DNA of 15,343 nucleotides from an uncultured Lachnospiraceae bacterium. GTDB taxonomy: Bacteria; Bacillota; Clostridia; Lachnospirales; Lachnospiraceae. The notes below the pieces were generated by a model. That model saw only the letters and a program-made list of their open reading frames with translations, was not told the origin of the DNA and searched no databases. Numbering within the stretch: the stretch's first letter is position 1; each line of letters opens with the position of its first letter. Below, in pieces: positions 6,707 through 14,255 of the stretch. The stretch is from NCBI GenBank assembly GCA_947631755.1, contig CANRMO010000034.1, positions 1 to 15,343 on the forward strand. Direction: 5' to 3'. A program made the translations under genes and the position numbers.

Positions 6707-7093
6707 GTGGCTAAAGGACATAGATCACAGATCAAGAAAGAAAGAAACCAAAACAAAGATACAAGACCATCTGCTAAGCTGTCACACGCCAGGATTTCTG
6801 CGCAGAAAGCAGGATTTGTGCTGGATGCCATCCGCGGCAAGGATGTTGAGACAGCGCTTGGTATTTTGGAATATAATCCGAGATATGCGTCTTCTGTAAT
6901 AAAGAAGCTGTTGAATTCCGCTATTGCAAATGCCGAGAATAACAACGGCCTGGACCGTGAAAATCTTTATATTGACGAGTGCTTCGCCAATAAGGCGACG
7001 ACAATGAAGAGAATCCGTCCAAGAGCGCGTGGTATGGCGTACCGCATTGAGAAGAGAATGTGCCATATTACCATCATCTTGAATGAAAGATAA
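6707..7093 (+). CDS. rplV: 50S ribosomal protein L22, extended N-terminus
   Basis: 128 residues, longer than the roughly 110 of most bacteria. The extra is a charged N-terminal extension (MAKGHRSQIKKERNQNKDTR). L22 lines the exit tunnel with a long beta-hairpin and is a known site of macrolide-resistance changes. That hairpin corresponds to MKRIRPRARGMAYRIEKR, followed by the end strand CHITIILNER. GTG start 6707 has AAGGAGG ten bases upstream. I associate the extension with Lachnospiraceae L22, from memory. Confidence 0.97.
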   Translation: MAKGHRSQIKKERNQNKDTRPSAKLSHARISAQKAGFVLDAIRGKDVETALGILEYNPRYASSVIKKLLNSAIANAENNNGLDRENLYIDECFANKATTMKRIRPRARGMAYRIEKRMCHITIILNER

Positions 7094-7108
7094 TGAAAGG
7101 AGATTAAG

Positions 7109-7789
7109 ATGGGACAAAAAGTAAATCCACATGGTTTGAGAGTCGGTATTATCAAGGACTGGGATTCCAGATGGTATGCAGATTCCGATGATTTTGCTGA
7201 CAACCTGGTTGAAGATTATAAAATTCGTGAATTTTTAAAGAAGAAACTGTATCACGCGGGCATCTCCAAGATTGAGATCGAGAGAACGGCAGACCGCGTG
7301 AAAGTGCTGGTCTATACAGCCAAACCCGGTGTAGTGATCGGAAAGGGCGGCTCTGAGATTGAAAAACTGAAAGGTGAGCTCGCTAAGTATTCGGCCAAAA
7401 AGATCCTGGTTGACATCAAGGAAGTGAAGAGACCCGACAGCGATGCCCAGCTGGTAGCAGAAAATATCGCCCAGCAGCTGGAGAACCGTATCTCTTTCCG
7501 CCGCGCTATGAAATCTTGCATGGGAAGAGCGATGAAAGCAGGCGCAAAGGGGATCAAGACATGCTGTTCCGGGCGTCTTGGCGGCGCAGACATGGCCCGC
7601 AAAGAGTTCTACAGCGAGGGGAATATTCCTCTGCAGACACTCCGTGCAGACATTGATTACGGTTTTGCCGAAGCAAATACGACATATGGCAAGATCGGTG
7701 TAAAGACGTGGGTTTACCATGGTGAGGTACTTCCAACCAAATCAGGAAAACCAGGCAAAGCTGGTTCAAAGGAAGGGAGCGATAAATAA
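7109..7789 (+). CDS. rpsC: 30S ribosomal protein S3
   Basis: 226 residues. S3 lies at the mRNA entry of the small subunit and contributes to helicase activity. The N-terminus GQKVNPHGLRVGIIKDWDS is diagnostic. The type II KH domain has its GXXG loop as GKGG at residues 78-81 (KPGVVIGKGGSEI). The C-terminal domain follows (CSGRLGGADMAR, then DIDYGFAEANTTYGKIGVKTW). The lysine-rich tail is normal. Its stop overlaps the rplP start by one base. Confidence 0.98.
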   Translation: MGQKVNPHGLRVGIIKDWDSRWYADSDDFADNLVEDYKIREFLKKKLYHAGISKIEIERTADRVKVLVYTAKPGVVIGKGGSEIEKLKGELAKYSAKKILVDIKEVKRPDSDAQLVAENIAQQLENRISFRRAMKSCMGRAMKAGAKGIKTCCSGRLGGADMARKEFYSEGNIPLQTLRADIDYGFAEANTTYGKIGVKTWVYHGEVLPTKSGKPGKAGSKEGSDK

Positions 7790-8226
7790 TGTTAATGCCT
7801 AAAAGAGTAAAACACCGCAAACAGTTTCGCGGTTCCATGAGAGGAAAAGCGTTGCGTGGAAATAAAATTACGTACGGCGAGTTCGGCCTTGTGGCCACAG
7901 AGCCGGCGTGGATCCGTTCAAATCAGATCGAGGCGGCCCGTATTGCCATGACACGTTACACAAAGCGTGGCGGCCGGGTGTGGATTAAGATTTTCCCGGA
8001 TAAGCCAGTCACAAAGACGCCGGCAGAAACCCGAATGGGTAAAGGTAAAGGTGCTTTGGAGTACTGGGTTGCAGTAGTGAAACCAGGCAGGGTTATGTTT
8101 GAGATCGCCGGTGTGCCGGAAGAAACAGCGAGGGAGGCACTCAGATTGGCTATGCACAAGCTGCCGATCAAATGCAAGATTGTTTCCCGCGCGGATTTAG
8201 AGGGAGGTGCAGGCAGTGAAAAGTAA
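7789..8226 (+). CDS. rplP: 50S ribosomal protein L16
   Basis: 145 residues. L16 helps position the A-site and P-site tRNA on the large subunit and joins late in assembly. The start MLMPKRVKHRKQFRG, the segment GRVWIKIFPDKPVTKTPAETRMGKGKG and the end LPIKCKIV are family hallmarks. ATG overlaps the rpsC stop (TAATG), with a GGAAGGGAG Shine-Dalgarno at 7771-7779. Its own 3' end overlaps rpmC by 11 bases. Confidence 0.98.
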   Translation: MLMPKRVKHRKQFRGSMRGKALRGNKITYGEFGLVATEPAWIRSNQIEAARIAMTRYTKRGGRVWIKIFPDKPVTKTPAETRMGKGKGALEYWVAVVKPGRVMFEIAGVPEETAREALRLAMHKLPIKCKIVSRADLEGGAGSEK

Positions 8227-8425
8227 AGATTTTATGAATAGTTTGACAGGTATGTCGCTGGCTGAGCTGAATGATGAGTTAGTAGCTGCCAAGAAGGAAC
8301 TTTTTAATCTGAGATTCCAGAACGCAACAAATCAGCTTGACAACACAAGCAGGATCAAAGAGGTCAGAAGGAACATTGCCCGTATTCAGACAGCAATGAC
8401 GAGAGAGCAAAAAGCAGTTAATTAA
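8216..8425 (+). CDS. rpmC: 50S ribosomal protein L29
   Basis: 69 residues forming a helical hairpin. L29 neighbours L23 near the tunnel exit. MSLAELNDELVAAKKELFNL and RFQNATNQLDNTSRIKEVRR, then NIARIQT, match the family well. I start it at GTG 8216, eight bases after AGGGAGG (8201-8207). The earlier in-frame GTG at 8207 overlaps the Shine-Dalgarno itself. The start lies inside the end of rplP, consistent with translational coupling. Confidence 0.96.
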   Translation: MKSKDFMNSLTGMSLAELNDELVAAKKELFNLRFQNATNQLDNTSRIKEVRRNIARIQTAMTREQKAVN

Positions 8426-8448
8426 TCTTTGGAAAGGAGAACTTTGTT

Positions 8449-8703
8449 GTGGATAGAAATCTTAGGAAGACCCGTACAGGTAAGGTCGTAAGTAATAAAA
8501 TGGATAAGACGATCGTTGTTGCCGTAGTGGACAACGTAAAACATCCGCTTTACAAAAAGATTGTAAAGAGAACGTATAAATTAAAGGCTCATGATGAGAA
8601 CAATGAGTGCAACATTGGCGACAGAGTAAAAGTAATGGAGACAAGGCCGCTGTCCAAGGACAAGAGATGGAGACTTGTTGAGATTATAGAAAAAGCAAAA
8701 TAA
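8449..8703 (+). CDS. rpsQ: 30S ribosomal protein S17
   Basis: 84 residues, an OB-fold 16S rRNA binding protein and early 30S assembly factor. Visible motifs are RKTRTGKVVSNKMDKTIVV, then KHPLYKKIVKRTYKLKAHDE and IGDRVKVMETRPLSKDKRWRL. GTG start at 8449 with AAAGGAG nine bases upstream. The last codons (KAK, stop) fall inside the first copy of a tandem repeat that fills the following spacer. Confidence 0.98.
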   Translation: MDRNLRKTRTGKVVSNKMDKTIVVAVVDNVKHPLYKKIVKRTYKLKAHDENNECNIGDRVKVMETRPLSKDKRWRLVEIIEKAK

Positions 8704-8759
8704 ACCGTTTTGCTTTGCAAAATAAATCGTTTGCTTTGCAAAATAAACCGTTTTACTCT
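8695..8759 (+). repeat. Three-copy tandem repeat after rpsQ
   Basis: Three adjacent units of 22, 21 and 22 bases lie at 8695-8716, 8717-8737 and 8738-8759. Each begins GCAAAATAAA and continues C/T-CGTTT. The first unit includes the last two rpsQ codons and its TAA stop, and each later unit keeps that TAA-containing segment. The units also form alternating weak inverted repeats, for example GCAAAA (8695-8700) with TTTTGC (8708-8713), or TTTTGC (8708-8713) with GCAAAA (8717-8722). There is no GC-rich stem or terminal U-run, so I do not call it a terminator. It explains most of the 82-base rpsQ-rplN spacer. Confidence 0.9.
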
Positions 8760-8785
8760 GTGAACCAGGAAAGGAGCATATAAAT

Positions 8786-9154
8786 ATGGTACAGCAGGAA
8801 ACCAGACTTAAAGTTGCTGACAACACCGGTGCAAAAGAGTTGTTGTGTATCCGTGTTCTCGGCGGTTCTGTTAGGAGATATGCGGCTGTCGGCGATATCA
8901 TCGTTGCTACGGTCAAAGATGCAACACCAGGCGGAGTTGTAAAAAAAGGTGATGTTGTAAAGGCTGTTGTTGTCAGGACAGTGAAAGAAATCCGTCGTCC
9001 GGATGGTTCCTATATCCGTTTCGACGAAAATGCGGCGGTTATCATAAAGGAAGATAAGACGCCGAGAGGAACCCGTATTTTTGGACCGGTGGCCAGGGAG
9101 CTGAGAGAGAAACATTTTATGAAGATCGTTTCCTTAGCGCCGGAAGTATTATAA
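8786..9154 (+). CDS. rplN: 50S ribosomal protein L14
   Basis: 122 residues, exactly the usual length. L14 sits at the intersubunit face and forms bridge B8 and the docking site for the silencing factor RsfS. It starts MVQQETRLKVADNTGAKELL and has AVVVRTVKEIRRPDGSYIRF and RGTRIFGPVARELRE, all characteristic. AAAGGAG lies about ten bases upstream of ATG. Confidence 0.99.
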   Translation: MVQQETRLKVADNTGAKELLCIRVLGGSVRRYAAVGDIIVATVKDATPGGVVKKGDVVKAVVVRTVKEIRRPDGSYIRFDENAAVIIKEDKTPRGTRIFGPVARELREKHFMKIVSLAPEVL

Positions 9155-9168
9155 GGAGGTGTCCCAAA

Positions 9169-9477
9169 GTGGCGACAGCAAAGATTAAAACAGGTGATAC
9201 CGTTCGCGTTATTGCCGGTGTGGATAAAGGTAAAGAGGGTAAAGTCCTTGCGGTCAAGGGCGGCAAAGTTAAGGTTGAGGGCGTCAACAAAGTGAAGATG
9301 CACATCAAGCCGAACCAGTCCAACCCCAAGGGAGGCATCGTAGAGGAAGAAGCATTTTTCGATGTTTCAAATGTAATGTATGTTGTAAACGGCGAAGTCA
9401 CCCGCATCGGATTTAAAATGGAAGAGGGTAAGAACAAAGTTCGCTATGCCAAAAAAACAGGCGCTGTTATTGATTAA
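9169..9477 (+). CDS. rplX: 50S ribosomal protein L24
   Basis: 102 residues. L24 starts 50S assembly by binding 23S rRNA domain I and lies near the tunnel exit. The KOW motif is IKTGDTVRVIAGVDKGKEGK in the N-terminal third, followed by VEGVNKVKMHIKPNQ and GGIVEEEAFFDVSNVM. GTG start at 9169; its AAGGAGG (9153-9159) overlaps the rplN stop codon, so the two genes are probably coupled. Confidence 0.98.
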   Translation: MATAKIKTGDTVRVIAGVDKGKEGKVLAVKGGKVKVEGVNKVKMHIKPNQSNPKGGIVEEEAFFDVSNVMYVVNGEVTRIGFKMEEGKNKVRYAKKTGAVID

Positions 9478-9501
9478 TAGAGAGAGGAGGTACTGTTTAG
9501 A

Positions 9502-10041
9502 ATGGCCAGATTAAAAGACACATATTTGAACGAAATCGTTCCCGAGATGAAGAAAAAGTTTGGATATAAAAATGTTATGCAGGTACCAAAGCTCGAAAAA
9601 ATTGTCATTAATATGGGCGTTGGCGAGGCAAAGGAAAATTCAAAGGTTCTGGATACAGCAATCAGTGACCTGGAGACGATCACAGGCCAGAAAGCTGTTG
9701 TGACAAGGGCGAAAAAATCAGTGGCAAACTTTAAGCTCCGTGAGGGCCAGCCTATCGGCTGCAAAGTAACACTGCGCGGTGAGAAGATGTATGAGTTTGC
9801 GGATCGCCTGATCAACCTTGCACTTCCGCGCGTGCGCGACTTCCGCGGTGTGAACCCGAACGCATTTGACGGCCGGGGGAATTACGCACTGGGGATCAAA
9901 GAACAGCTGATCTTTCCTGAGATTGAGTATGACAAGATCGACAAAGTGAGAGGTATGGATGTCATCTTTGTCACCACAGCAGAGACAGATGAAGAAGCAC
10001 GCGAGCTCTTGGCACAATTTGGTATGCCGTTTAAGAAATAG
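9502..10041 (+). CDS. rplE: 50S ribosomal protein L5
   Basis: 179 residues, normal length. L5 binds 5S rRNA and joins it to the central protuberance. The motifs are VPKLEKIVINMGVGEAKENS, then TGQKAVVTRAKKSVANFKLR, the GCKVTLRG segment, and the P-site loop LPRVRDFRGVNPNAFDGRGN. The C-terminal half (GMDVIFVTTAETDEEARELL) is also intact. GAGAGGAGG at 9481-9489 precedes the ATG by 12 bases. Confidence 0.99.
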   Translation: MARLKDTYLNEIVPEMKKKFGYKNVMQVPKLEKIVINMGVGEAKENSKVLDTAISDLETITGQKAVVTRAKKSVANFKLREGQPIGCKVTLRGEKMYEFADRLINLALPRVRDFRGVNPNAFDGRGNYALGIKEQLIFPEIEYDKIDKVRGMDVIFVTTAETDEEARELLAQFGMPFKK

Positions 10042-10056
10042 TGAGGAGGTAATTTC

Positions 10057-10242
10057 ATGGCTAAGAAGTCTTTGAAAATCAAGCAGCAGCGCAAACAGAA
10101 ATTCTCTACCAGAGAGTACAGCCGCTGCAAACTTTGTGGTCGTCCACATGGGTATCTGAGAAAATACGGAATCTGCAGAATCTGCTTCCGTGAATTAGCT
10201 TATAAAGGCCAGATTCCTGGTGTGAAAAAAGCGAGCTGGTAA
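10057..10242 (+). CDS. rpsN: 30S ribosomal protein S14, zinc-binding type Z
   Basis: 61 residues, the short zinc-type S14 of Firmicutes (called rpsZ or rpsN1 in some annotations). The zinc ribbon cysteines are C24 and C27 (CKLC) and C40 and C43 (CRIC). The rest (GRPHGYLRKYGICRICFREL, then AYKGQIPGVKKASW) matches family ends exactly. S14 lies in the 30S head near S3 and S10. Many Firmicutes carry a second, zinc-free paralogue elsewhere for zinc shortage; none is visible here. AGGAGG precedes the ATG. Confidence 0.98.
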   Translation: MAKKSLKIKQQRKQKFSTREYSRCKLCGRPHGYLRKYGICRICFRELAYKGQIPGVKKASW

Positions 10243-10256
10243 AGGAGGAAAACAAA

Positions 10257-10658
10257 ATGACAATGAGCGATCCTATTGCAGATATGCTTACAAGAATCCG
10301 TAATGCAAATACTGCAAAACATGATACAGTTGATATTCCTGCTTCCAAGATGAAGATTTCGATCGCTGAGATTCTCTTGAAGGAAGGATATATCAAGAAA
10401 TTTGATTTGGTAGATGTAGATGGTTTTAAATCAATCCGCATCACGATGAAATACGGCAGGGACAAAAATGAAAAGATAATTTCCGGATTGAGGAGAATTT
10501 CGAAACCCGGTCTCCGCGTCTATGCCGGGGCAGAGGAATTGCCGAAGGTTCTTGGCGGTCTCGGAATCGCGATCATTTCCACGAACAAAGGTGTGCTGAC
10601 GGACAAAGAGGCGCGCAAGCAGAATGTTGGCGGTGAAGTATTGGCATTTATATGGTAA
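10257..10658 (+). CDS. rpsH: 30S ribosomal protein S8
   Basis: 133 residues. S8 binds helix 21 of 16S rRNA and in E. coli also represses the spc operon by binding mRNA at rplE. The N-terminus MTMSDPIADMLTRIRNAN fits the family, and the C-terminal motif ISTNKGVLTDKEARKQNVGG followed by EVLAFIW is diagnostic. ATG 10257 lies eight bases after AAAGGAGG; ATG 10263 would be too far. The 50-base spacer before rplF shows no clear element. Confidence 0.98.
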   Translation: MTMSDPIADMLTRIRNANTAKHDTVDIPASKMKISIAEILLKEGYIKKFDLVDVDGFKSIRITMKYGRDKNEKIISGLRRISKPGLRVYAGAEELPKVLGGLGIAIISTNKGVLTDKEARKQNVGGEVLAFIW

Positions 10659-10708
10659 CTGCAGCAGCAGGCCATATTCACTCGAAATAATATATAGGAG
10701 GTACCGGC

Positions 10709-11251
10709 ATGTCACGAATTGGAAGAATGCCTATCGCTATACCTGCAGGTGTCACTGTGGATATAGCAGAAAATAATCAGGTGACGGTAAAAGGCCCAAA
10801 GGGGACACTTGAGAGAGTGCTGCCCGCAGAGATGGCGATTACAAAAGAGGGCGAGGAGATCAAAGTGTCCCGTCCGAACGATCTCAAAAAGATGAAATCA
10901 CTCCACGGACTTACGAGAACGCTGATCCAGAATATGATCATCGGCGTAACGGAGGGATATGAGAAGAGACTGGAAGTAAACGGTGTTGGTTACCGTGCGG
11001 CAAAGCAGGGCAAAAAACTGGTGTTATCCCTCGGTTTTTCCCATCCGGTAGAGATGGAGGATCCGGATGGCCTTGAGGTGACGGTTGACGGACAGAACAT
11101 CATTATCGTAAAAGGTATCGACAAGGAAAAAGTCGGACAGTACGCAGCAGAGATCCGTGAGAAGAGAAAACCTGAGCCGTATAAGGGCAAGGGTATTAAG
11201 TATGAAGACGAAGTGATCCGTCGCAAAGTCGGTAAGACTGGTAAGAAATAG
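10709..11251 (+). CDS. rplF: 50S ribosomal protein L6
   Basis: 180 residues with the two repeated alpha/beta domains of L6, which lies near the factor-binding site and L7/L12 stalk base. The start MSRIGRMPIAIPAGVTVDI is typical. The C-terminal rRNA-binding signature is KPEPYKGKGIKYEDEVIRRK, followed by VGKTGKK. Also visible is YEKRLEVNGVGYRAAKQGKK at the domain junction. AGGAGG lies eight bases upstream. Confidence 0.98.
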   Translation: MSRIGRMPIAIPAGVTVDIAENNQVTVKGPKGTLERVLPAEMAITKEGEEIKVSRPNDLKKMKSLHGLTRTLIQNMIIGVTEGYEKRLEVNGVGYRAAKQGKKLVLSLGFSHPVEMEDPDGLEVTVDGQNIIIVKGIDKEKVGQYAAEIREKRKPEPYKGKGIKYEDEVIRRKVGKTGKK

Positions 11252-11267
11252 AAAGGAGTAAATAGGA

Positions 11268-11636
11268 ATGGTTAATAAAAAAAATAGAAACGAAGTCCGT
11301 ATGAAGAAACATAGAAGAATACGTAGCCGTTTATCTGGTACTCCTGAAAAACCGCGTTTGTCTGTGTTCCGCAGCAATAATCATATGTATGCACAGATTA
11401 TTGATGACGTTGCTGGCAATACGATCGTTTCCGCATCAACGCTTCAGTCTGATGTGAAGGAAGGCCTGGAGAAGACAAACAATGTTGCGGCAGCAGCAAA
11501 ACTTGGTGAAGTGATCGCTAAGAGGGCACTGGACAATGGAGTTAAGACGGTTGTGTTCGATCGCAGCGGTTATATTTATCAGGGTAAGGTGAAAGCATTG
11601 GCAGACGCAGCGAGAGAAGCTGGCCTGGAATTCTAA
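11268..11636 (+). CDS. rplR: 50S ribosomal protein L18
   Basis: 122 residues. L18 binds 5S rRNA with L5 in the central protuberance. The basic N-terminus (KKHRRIRSRLSGTPEKPRLS, then VFRSNNHMYAQIIDD) and the C-terminal FDRSGYIYQGKVKALADAAR followed by EAGLEF are family signatures. A Shine-Dalgarno AAAGGAG precedes ATG 11268. Confidence 0.98.
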   Translation: MVNKKNRNEVRMKKHRRIRSRLSGTPEKPRLSVFRSNNHMYAQIIDDVAGNTIVSASTLQSDVKEGLEKTNNVAAAAKLGEVIAKRALDNGVKTVVFDRSGYIYQGKVKALADAAREAGLEF

Positions 11637-11651
11637 TAAGGAGGAGAACAC

Positions 11652-12161
11652 ATGAGACGTGAAATTGTTGATGCCAGTCAGCTGGAATTAGAAGATAAAG
11701 TTGTATCAATCAAACGTGTAACCAAAGTTGTAAAGGGCGGACGCAATATGCGGTTTACTGCGCTGGTTGTTGTCGGTGACCAGAACGGGCACGTTGGCGC
11801 GGGTCTGGGAAAGGCAACGGAGATTCCAGAGGCGATCCGCAAGGGAAAAGAAGCCGCTATGAAAACGATGATCGAGGTTCCGCTGGATGAGAACCAGAGC
11901 ATTCCCCATGATTATACAGGAAAATTTGGAAGCGCATCGGTATTGATGAAGAGATCTCCCGACGGTACCGGTATCATCGCCGGTGGTCCTGCCCGCGCAG
12001 TTCTGGAGCTTGCCGGATTTAAAAATATCCGTACAAAATCTCTGGGATCACGCAACAAGCAGAATGTTGTCCTTGCCACGATCGAGGGTCTGAAGCAGTT
12101 GAAGACTCCGGAGGAAGTGGCAAAGCTCCGCGGCATTTCCGTGGAAGAGCTTTTGGGCTGA
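11652..12161 (+). CDS. rpsE: 30S ribosomal protein S5
   Basis: 169 residues. S5 lines the mRNA entry site and affects decoding accuracy. The N-terminal double-stranded RNA binding domain includes the loop around residues 21-34 (KRVTKVVKGGRNMR), where spectinomycin-resistance changes are known; it looks wild type. It is followed by VVVGDQNGHVGAGLGKATEI and the C-terminal GTGIIAGGPARAVLELAG. AGGAGG sets ATG 11652. Confidence 0.98.
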   Translation: MRREIVDASQLELEDKVVSIKRVTKVVKGGRNMRFTALVVVGDQNGHVGAGLGKATEIPEAIRKGKEAAMKTMIEVPLDENQSIPHDYTGKFGSASVLMKRSPDGTGIIAGGPARAVLELAGFKNIRTKSLGSRNKQNVVLATIEGLKQLKTPEEVAKLRGISVEELLG

Positions 12162-12177
12162 TAGGAGGGTATTAAGA

Positions 12178-12360
12178 ATGGCAGATAAATTAAAAATCAC
12201 ACTGGTCAAATCCACCATCGGTTCTATTCCGAAACACAGAAAGACGGTGGAGGCGCTTGGTTTAAGAAAACTGAACAAAACCGTTGAGATGCCTGATAAT
12301 CCCGCAGTGCGCGGCATGGTCCAGCAGGTCAGGCATCTGGTCAAGGTGGAAGAAATCTAA
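12178..12360 (+). CDS. rpmD: 50S ribosomal protein L30
   Basis: 60 residues, the short bacterial L30. KITLVKSTIGSIPKHRKTVE is the L30 signature, followed by ALGLRKLNKTVEMPDNPAVR and GMVQQVRHLVKVEE. It starts 16 bases after rpsE with AGGAGGG upstream. It is absent from some bacteria but normal in Firmicutes at this position. Confidence 0.98.
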   Translation: MADKLKITLVKSTIGSIPKHRKTVEALGLRKLNKTVEMPDNPAVRGMVQQVRHLVKVEEI

Positions 12361-12375
12361 AAGGAGGTGCAGAGA

Positions 12376-12816
12376 ATGAATTTATCAGAATTGAAACCGG
12401 CTGCCGGCTCAAAACACAGCAATGCATTCCGCAGGGGCCGCGGACACGGTTCGGGAAATGGTAAAACTGCCGGTAAGGGACACAAAGGTCAGAAAGCTCG
12501 TTCCGGAGCTCCGAGGCCGGGTTTTGAGGGCGGTCAGCTTCCATTATATATGAGACTGCCTAAGAGGGGATTTAAGAACATTAACCGTAAGGAAATCGTT
12601 GCGATCAACGTAGGCTGTCTCAATGTCTTTGACGATGGAGAAGAGGTGACAGTGGAGAAACTCGTTGAGAAAAGAGTTGTACGCAATCCAAAAGACGGAG
12701 TTAAGATTCTTGGAAACGGAGAATTAACCAAAAAGCTTGATGTGAAGGTAAATGCTTACAGTGCAAGCGCTGCAGAGAAGATTCAGGCTGCAGGTGGAAA
12801 AGCAGAGGTGATCTAA
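12376..12816 (+). CDS. rplO: 50S ribosomal protein L15
   Basis: 146 residues, a late 50S assembly protein. The long glycine/arginine-rich N-terminal tail (RRGRGHGSGNGKTAGKGHKG) threads into 23S rRNA, followed by RPGFEGGQLPLYMRLPKRGF and the globular C-terminus. I start at ATG 12376. The earlier in-frame GTG (12367) is part of the AAAGGAGGTG Shine-Dalgarno region. The stop overlaps the secY start by one base. Confidence 0.98.
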   Translation: MNLSELKPAAGSKHSNAFRRGRGHGSGNGKTAGKGHKGQKARSGAPRPGFEGGQLPLYMRLPKRGFKNINRKEIVAINVGCLNVFDDGEEVTVEKLVEKRVVRNPKDGVKILGNGELTKKLDVKVNAYSASAAEKIQAAGGKAEVI

Positions 12817-14150
12817 TGCTAACTACGATTCAGAATGCGTTAAAGACAAAGGAAATCCGCATGAAACTTATCTTTGTGCTGATTGCTATGGTTATTGTCC
12901 GGATCGGGTGCAACATTCCGGTTCCCGGTGTAAACAGCCAGGTTATGCAGGAGTTGTTCAATAACAATAAGTCTCTCGGATTTCTGGATGTTATGACAGG
13001 TGGGTCTTTTTCAAGGATGTCAATCTTTTCTTTGAATATCACACCGTATATTACAGCATCCATTATCCTGCAGCTTCTCACGATCGCGATCCCGCGTCTT
13101 GAGGAAATGCAGAAAGACGGCGAGGACGGACGCAAGAGGATCAATGAGTATACCAGGTATCTGTCGATCGCCCTGGCGGTCATTGAGGGTCTGGCGCTTG
13201 TGATCGGATTCCGCAATCAGGGACTGTTCAAAAACGAGGGCTATGTAATTATGATCCTGGCTGTTGTATCTATGACAGCAGGCGCTGCGTTTATGATGTG
13301 GCTCGGCGAACAGGTCACGGAAAAGGGTGTCGGAAATGGTATTTCCATTATCCTGCTGATCAACATTGTCGCGCGTATCCCCAGCGACCTCATTAACCTT
13401 TATAACAATTATATCAAGGGTGCGGGGAATATCACAAATGCCATTGTGGCTGCTGTGATCATTCTAGCGATCATTGTCGCAATGTTTGTGTTTATTGTCT
13501 TTCTGCAGGACGGTGAGAGAAGGATTCCGGTGCAGTACGCAAAGAAGATCCAGGGCCACAGGGTGGCAGGGGGGCAGTCAAGCCATATTCCGTTGAAAGT
13601 GAATACGGCGGGCGTTATCCCGGTTATCTTTGCAAGTTCCATCATGACGCTGCCGATCGTTATTGCAAGTTTTGCAGGCATCCAGCCGCAGACAGGGCCA
13701 AATGCCACGGTTTTCCAGAAACTTTTGACGGTCTGCAACCAGGGTGACTGGTGTAAGTTCGGGAGTTTTGGCGAGTTTAAGTATTCATTGGGGCTCCTGG
13801 TCTATATCGCACTGGTGATATTCTTTGCTTATTTTTACACATCTGTCACATTTAATCCCCTTGAGATTTCAAACAATATGAAAAAACAGGGTGGATTTAT
13901 CCCGGGGATCCGGCCAGGTAAGCCGACGATGGAGTATCTGACAAATGTGCTGAACAGCATTATTTTCATCGGTGCTGTCGGGATGGTTATTGTCTGTGCA
14001 GTTCCCATCTTTTTCTCCGGTGCGTTTGGCGCGGATGTATCCTTTAGCGGTACGTCCCTGATCATTGTGGTAGGTGTTATCATTGAGACATTAAAACAGA
14101 TTGAGTCTCTCGTATTAGTCCGTCACTATAAGGGCTTTTTGGGAAACTGA
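12816..14150 (+). CDS. secY: Preprotein translocase subunit SecY
   Basis: 444 residues, ten membrane segments, the channel-forming subunit of the SecYEG translocon. Recognisable parts are the first segment (residues 17-34), the plug region near GGSFSRMSIFSLNITPYITA (62-81), GEQVTEKGVGNGIS (164-177), the cytoplasmic loop ERRIPVQYAKK (234-244), SSHIPLKVNTAGVIPVIFA (255-273), the second large cytoplasmic loop GFIPGIRPG (360-368), which contacts SecA and the ribosome, and the C-terminal LVRHYKGFL. ATG overlaps the rplO stop, with GAGGTG five bases upstream. Confidence 0.99.
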   Translation: MLTTIQNALKTKEIRMKLIFVLIAMVIVRIGCNIPVPGVNSQVMQELFNNNKSLGFLDVMTGGSFSRMSIFSLNITPYITASIILQLLTIAIPRLEEMQKDGEDGRKRINEYTRYLSIALAVIEGLALVIGFRNQGLFKNEGYVIMILAVVSMTAGAAFMMWLGEQVTEKGVGNGISIILLINIVARIPSDLINLYNNYIKGAGNITNAIVAAVIILAIIVAMFVFIVFLQDGERRIPVQYAKKIQGHRVAGGQSSHIPLKVNTAGVIPVIFASSIMTLPIVIASFAGIQPQTGPNATVFQKLLTVCNQGDWCKFGSFGEFKYSLGLLVYIALVIFFAYFYTSVTFNPLEISNNMKKQGGFIPGIRPGKPTMEYLTNVLNSIIFIGAVGMVIVCAVPIFFSGAFGADVSFSGTSLIIVVGVIIETLKQIESLVLVRHYKGFLGN

Positions 14151-14165
14151 TCGTGTAACTATAAC

Positions 14166-14195
14166 CGGCCCCCTGCCAGTACTGGCGGGAGGTCG
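14166..14195 (+). other. Strong hairpin between secY and adk
   Basis: CGGCC (14166-14170) pairs with GGTCG (14191-14195) with one G-U. After a C-A mismatch, CCTGCCA (14172-14178) pairs with TGGCGGG (14183-14189), with one T-G pair, around the loop GTAC. This makes 12 pairs in a 105-base spacer. No T-run follows at once (the next bases are CTTATCGCTTTAAAAC), so it is not a standard terminator. It may stabilise or process the mRNA, or weakly reduce expression of adk and map. Confidence 0.55.
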
Positions 14196-14255
14196 CTTAT
14201 CGCTTTAAAACAAAAACAGTGAGTGCGCAAAAAGCGGCACAGAAAAGAGGTAATT

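Noticed and set aside
14137..14165. Possible adk promoter with TATAAC at 14160-14165
   Set aside because: The -35 candidates (TTTTGG or TTGGGA) are poor or wrongly spaced; expression from the upstream operon is simpler.
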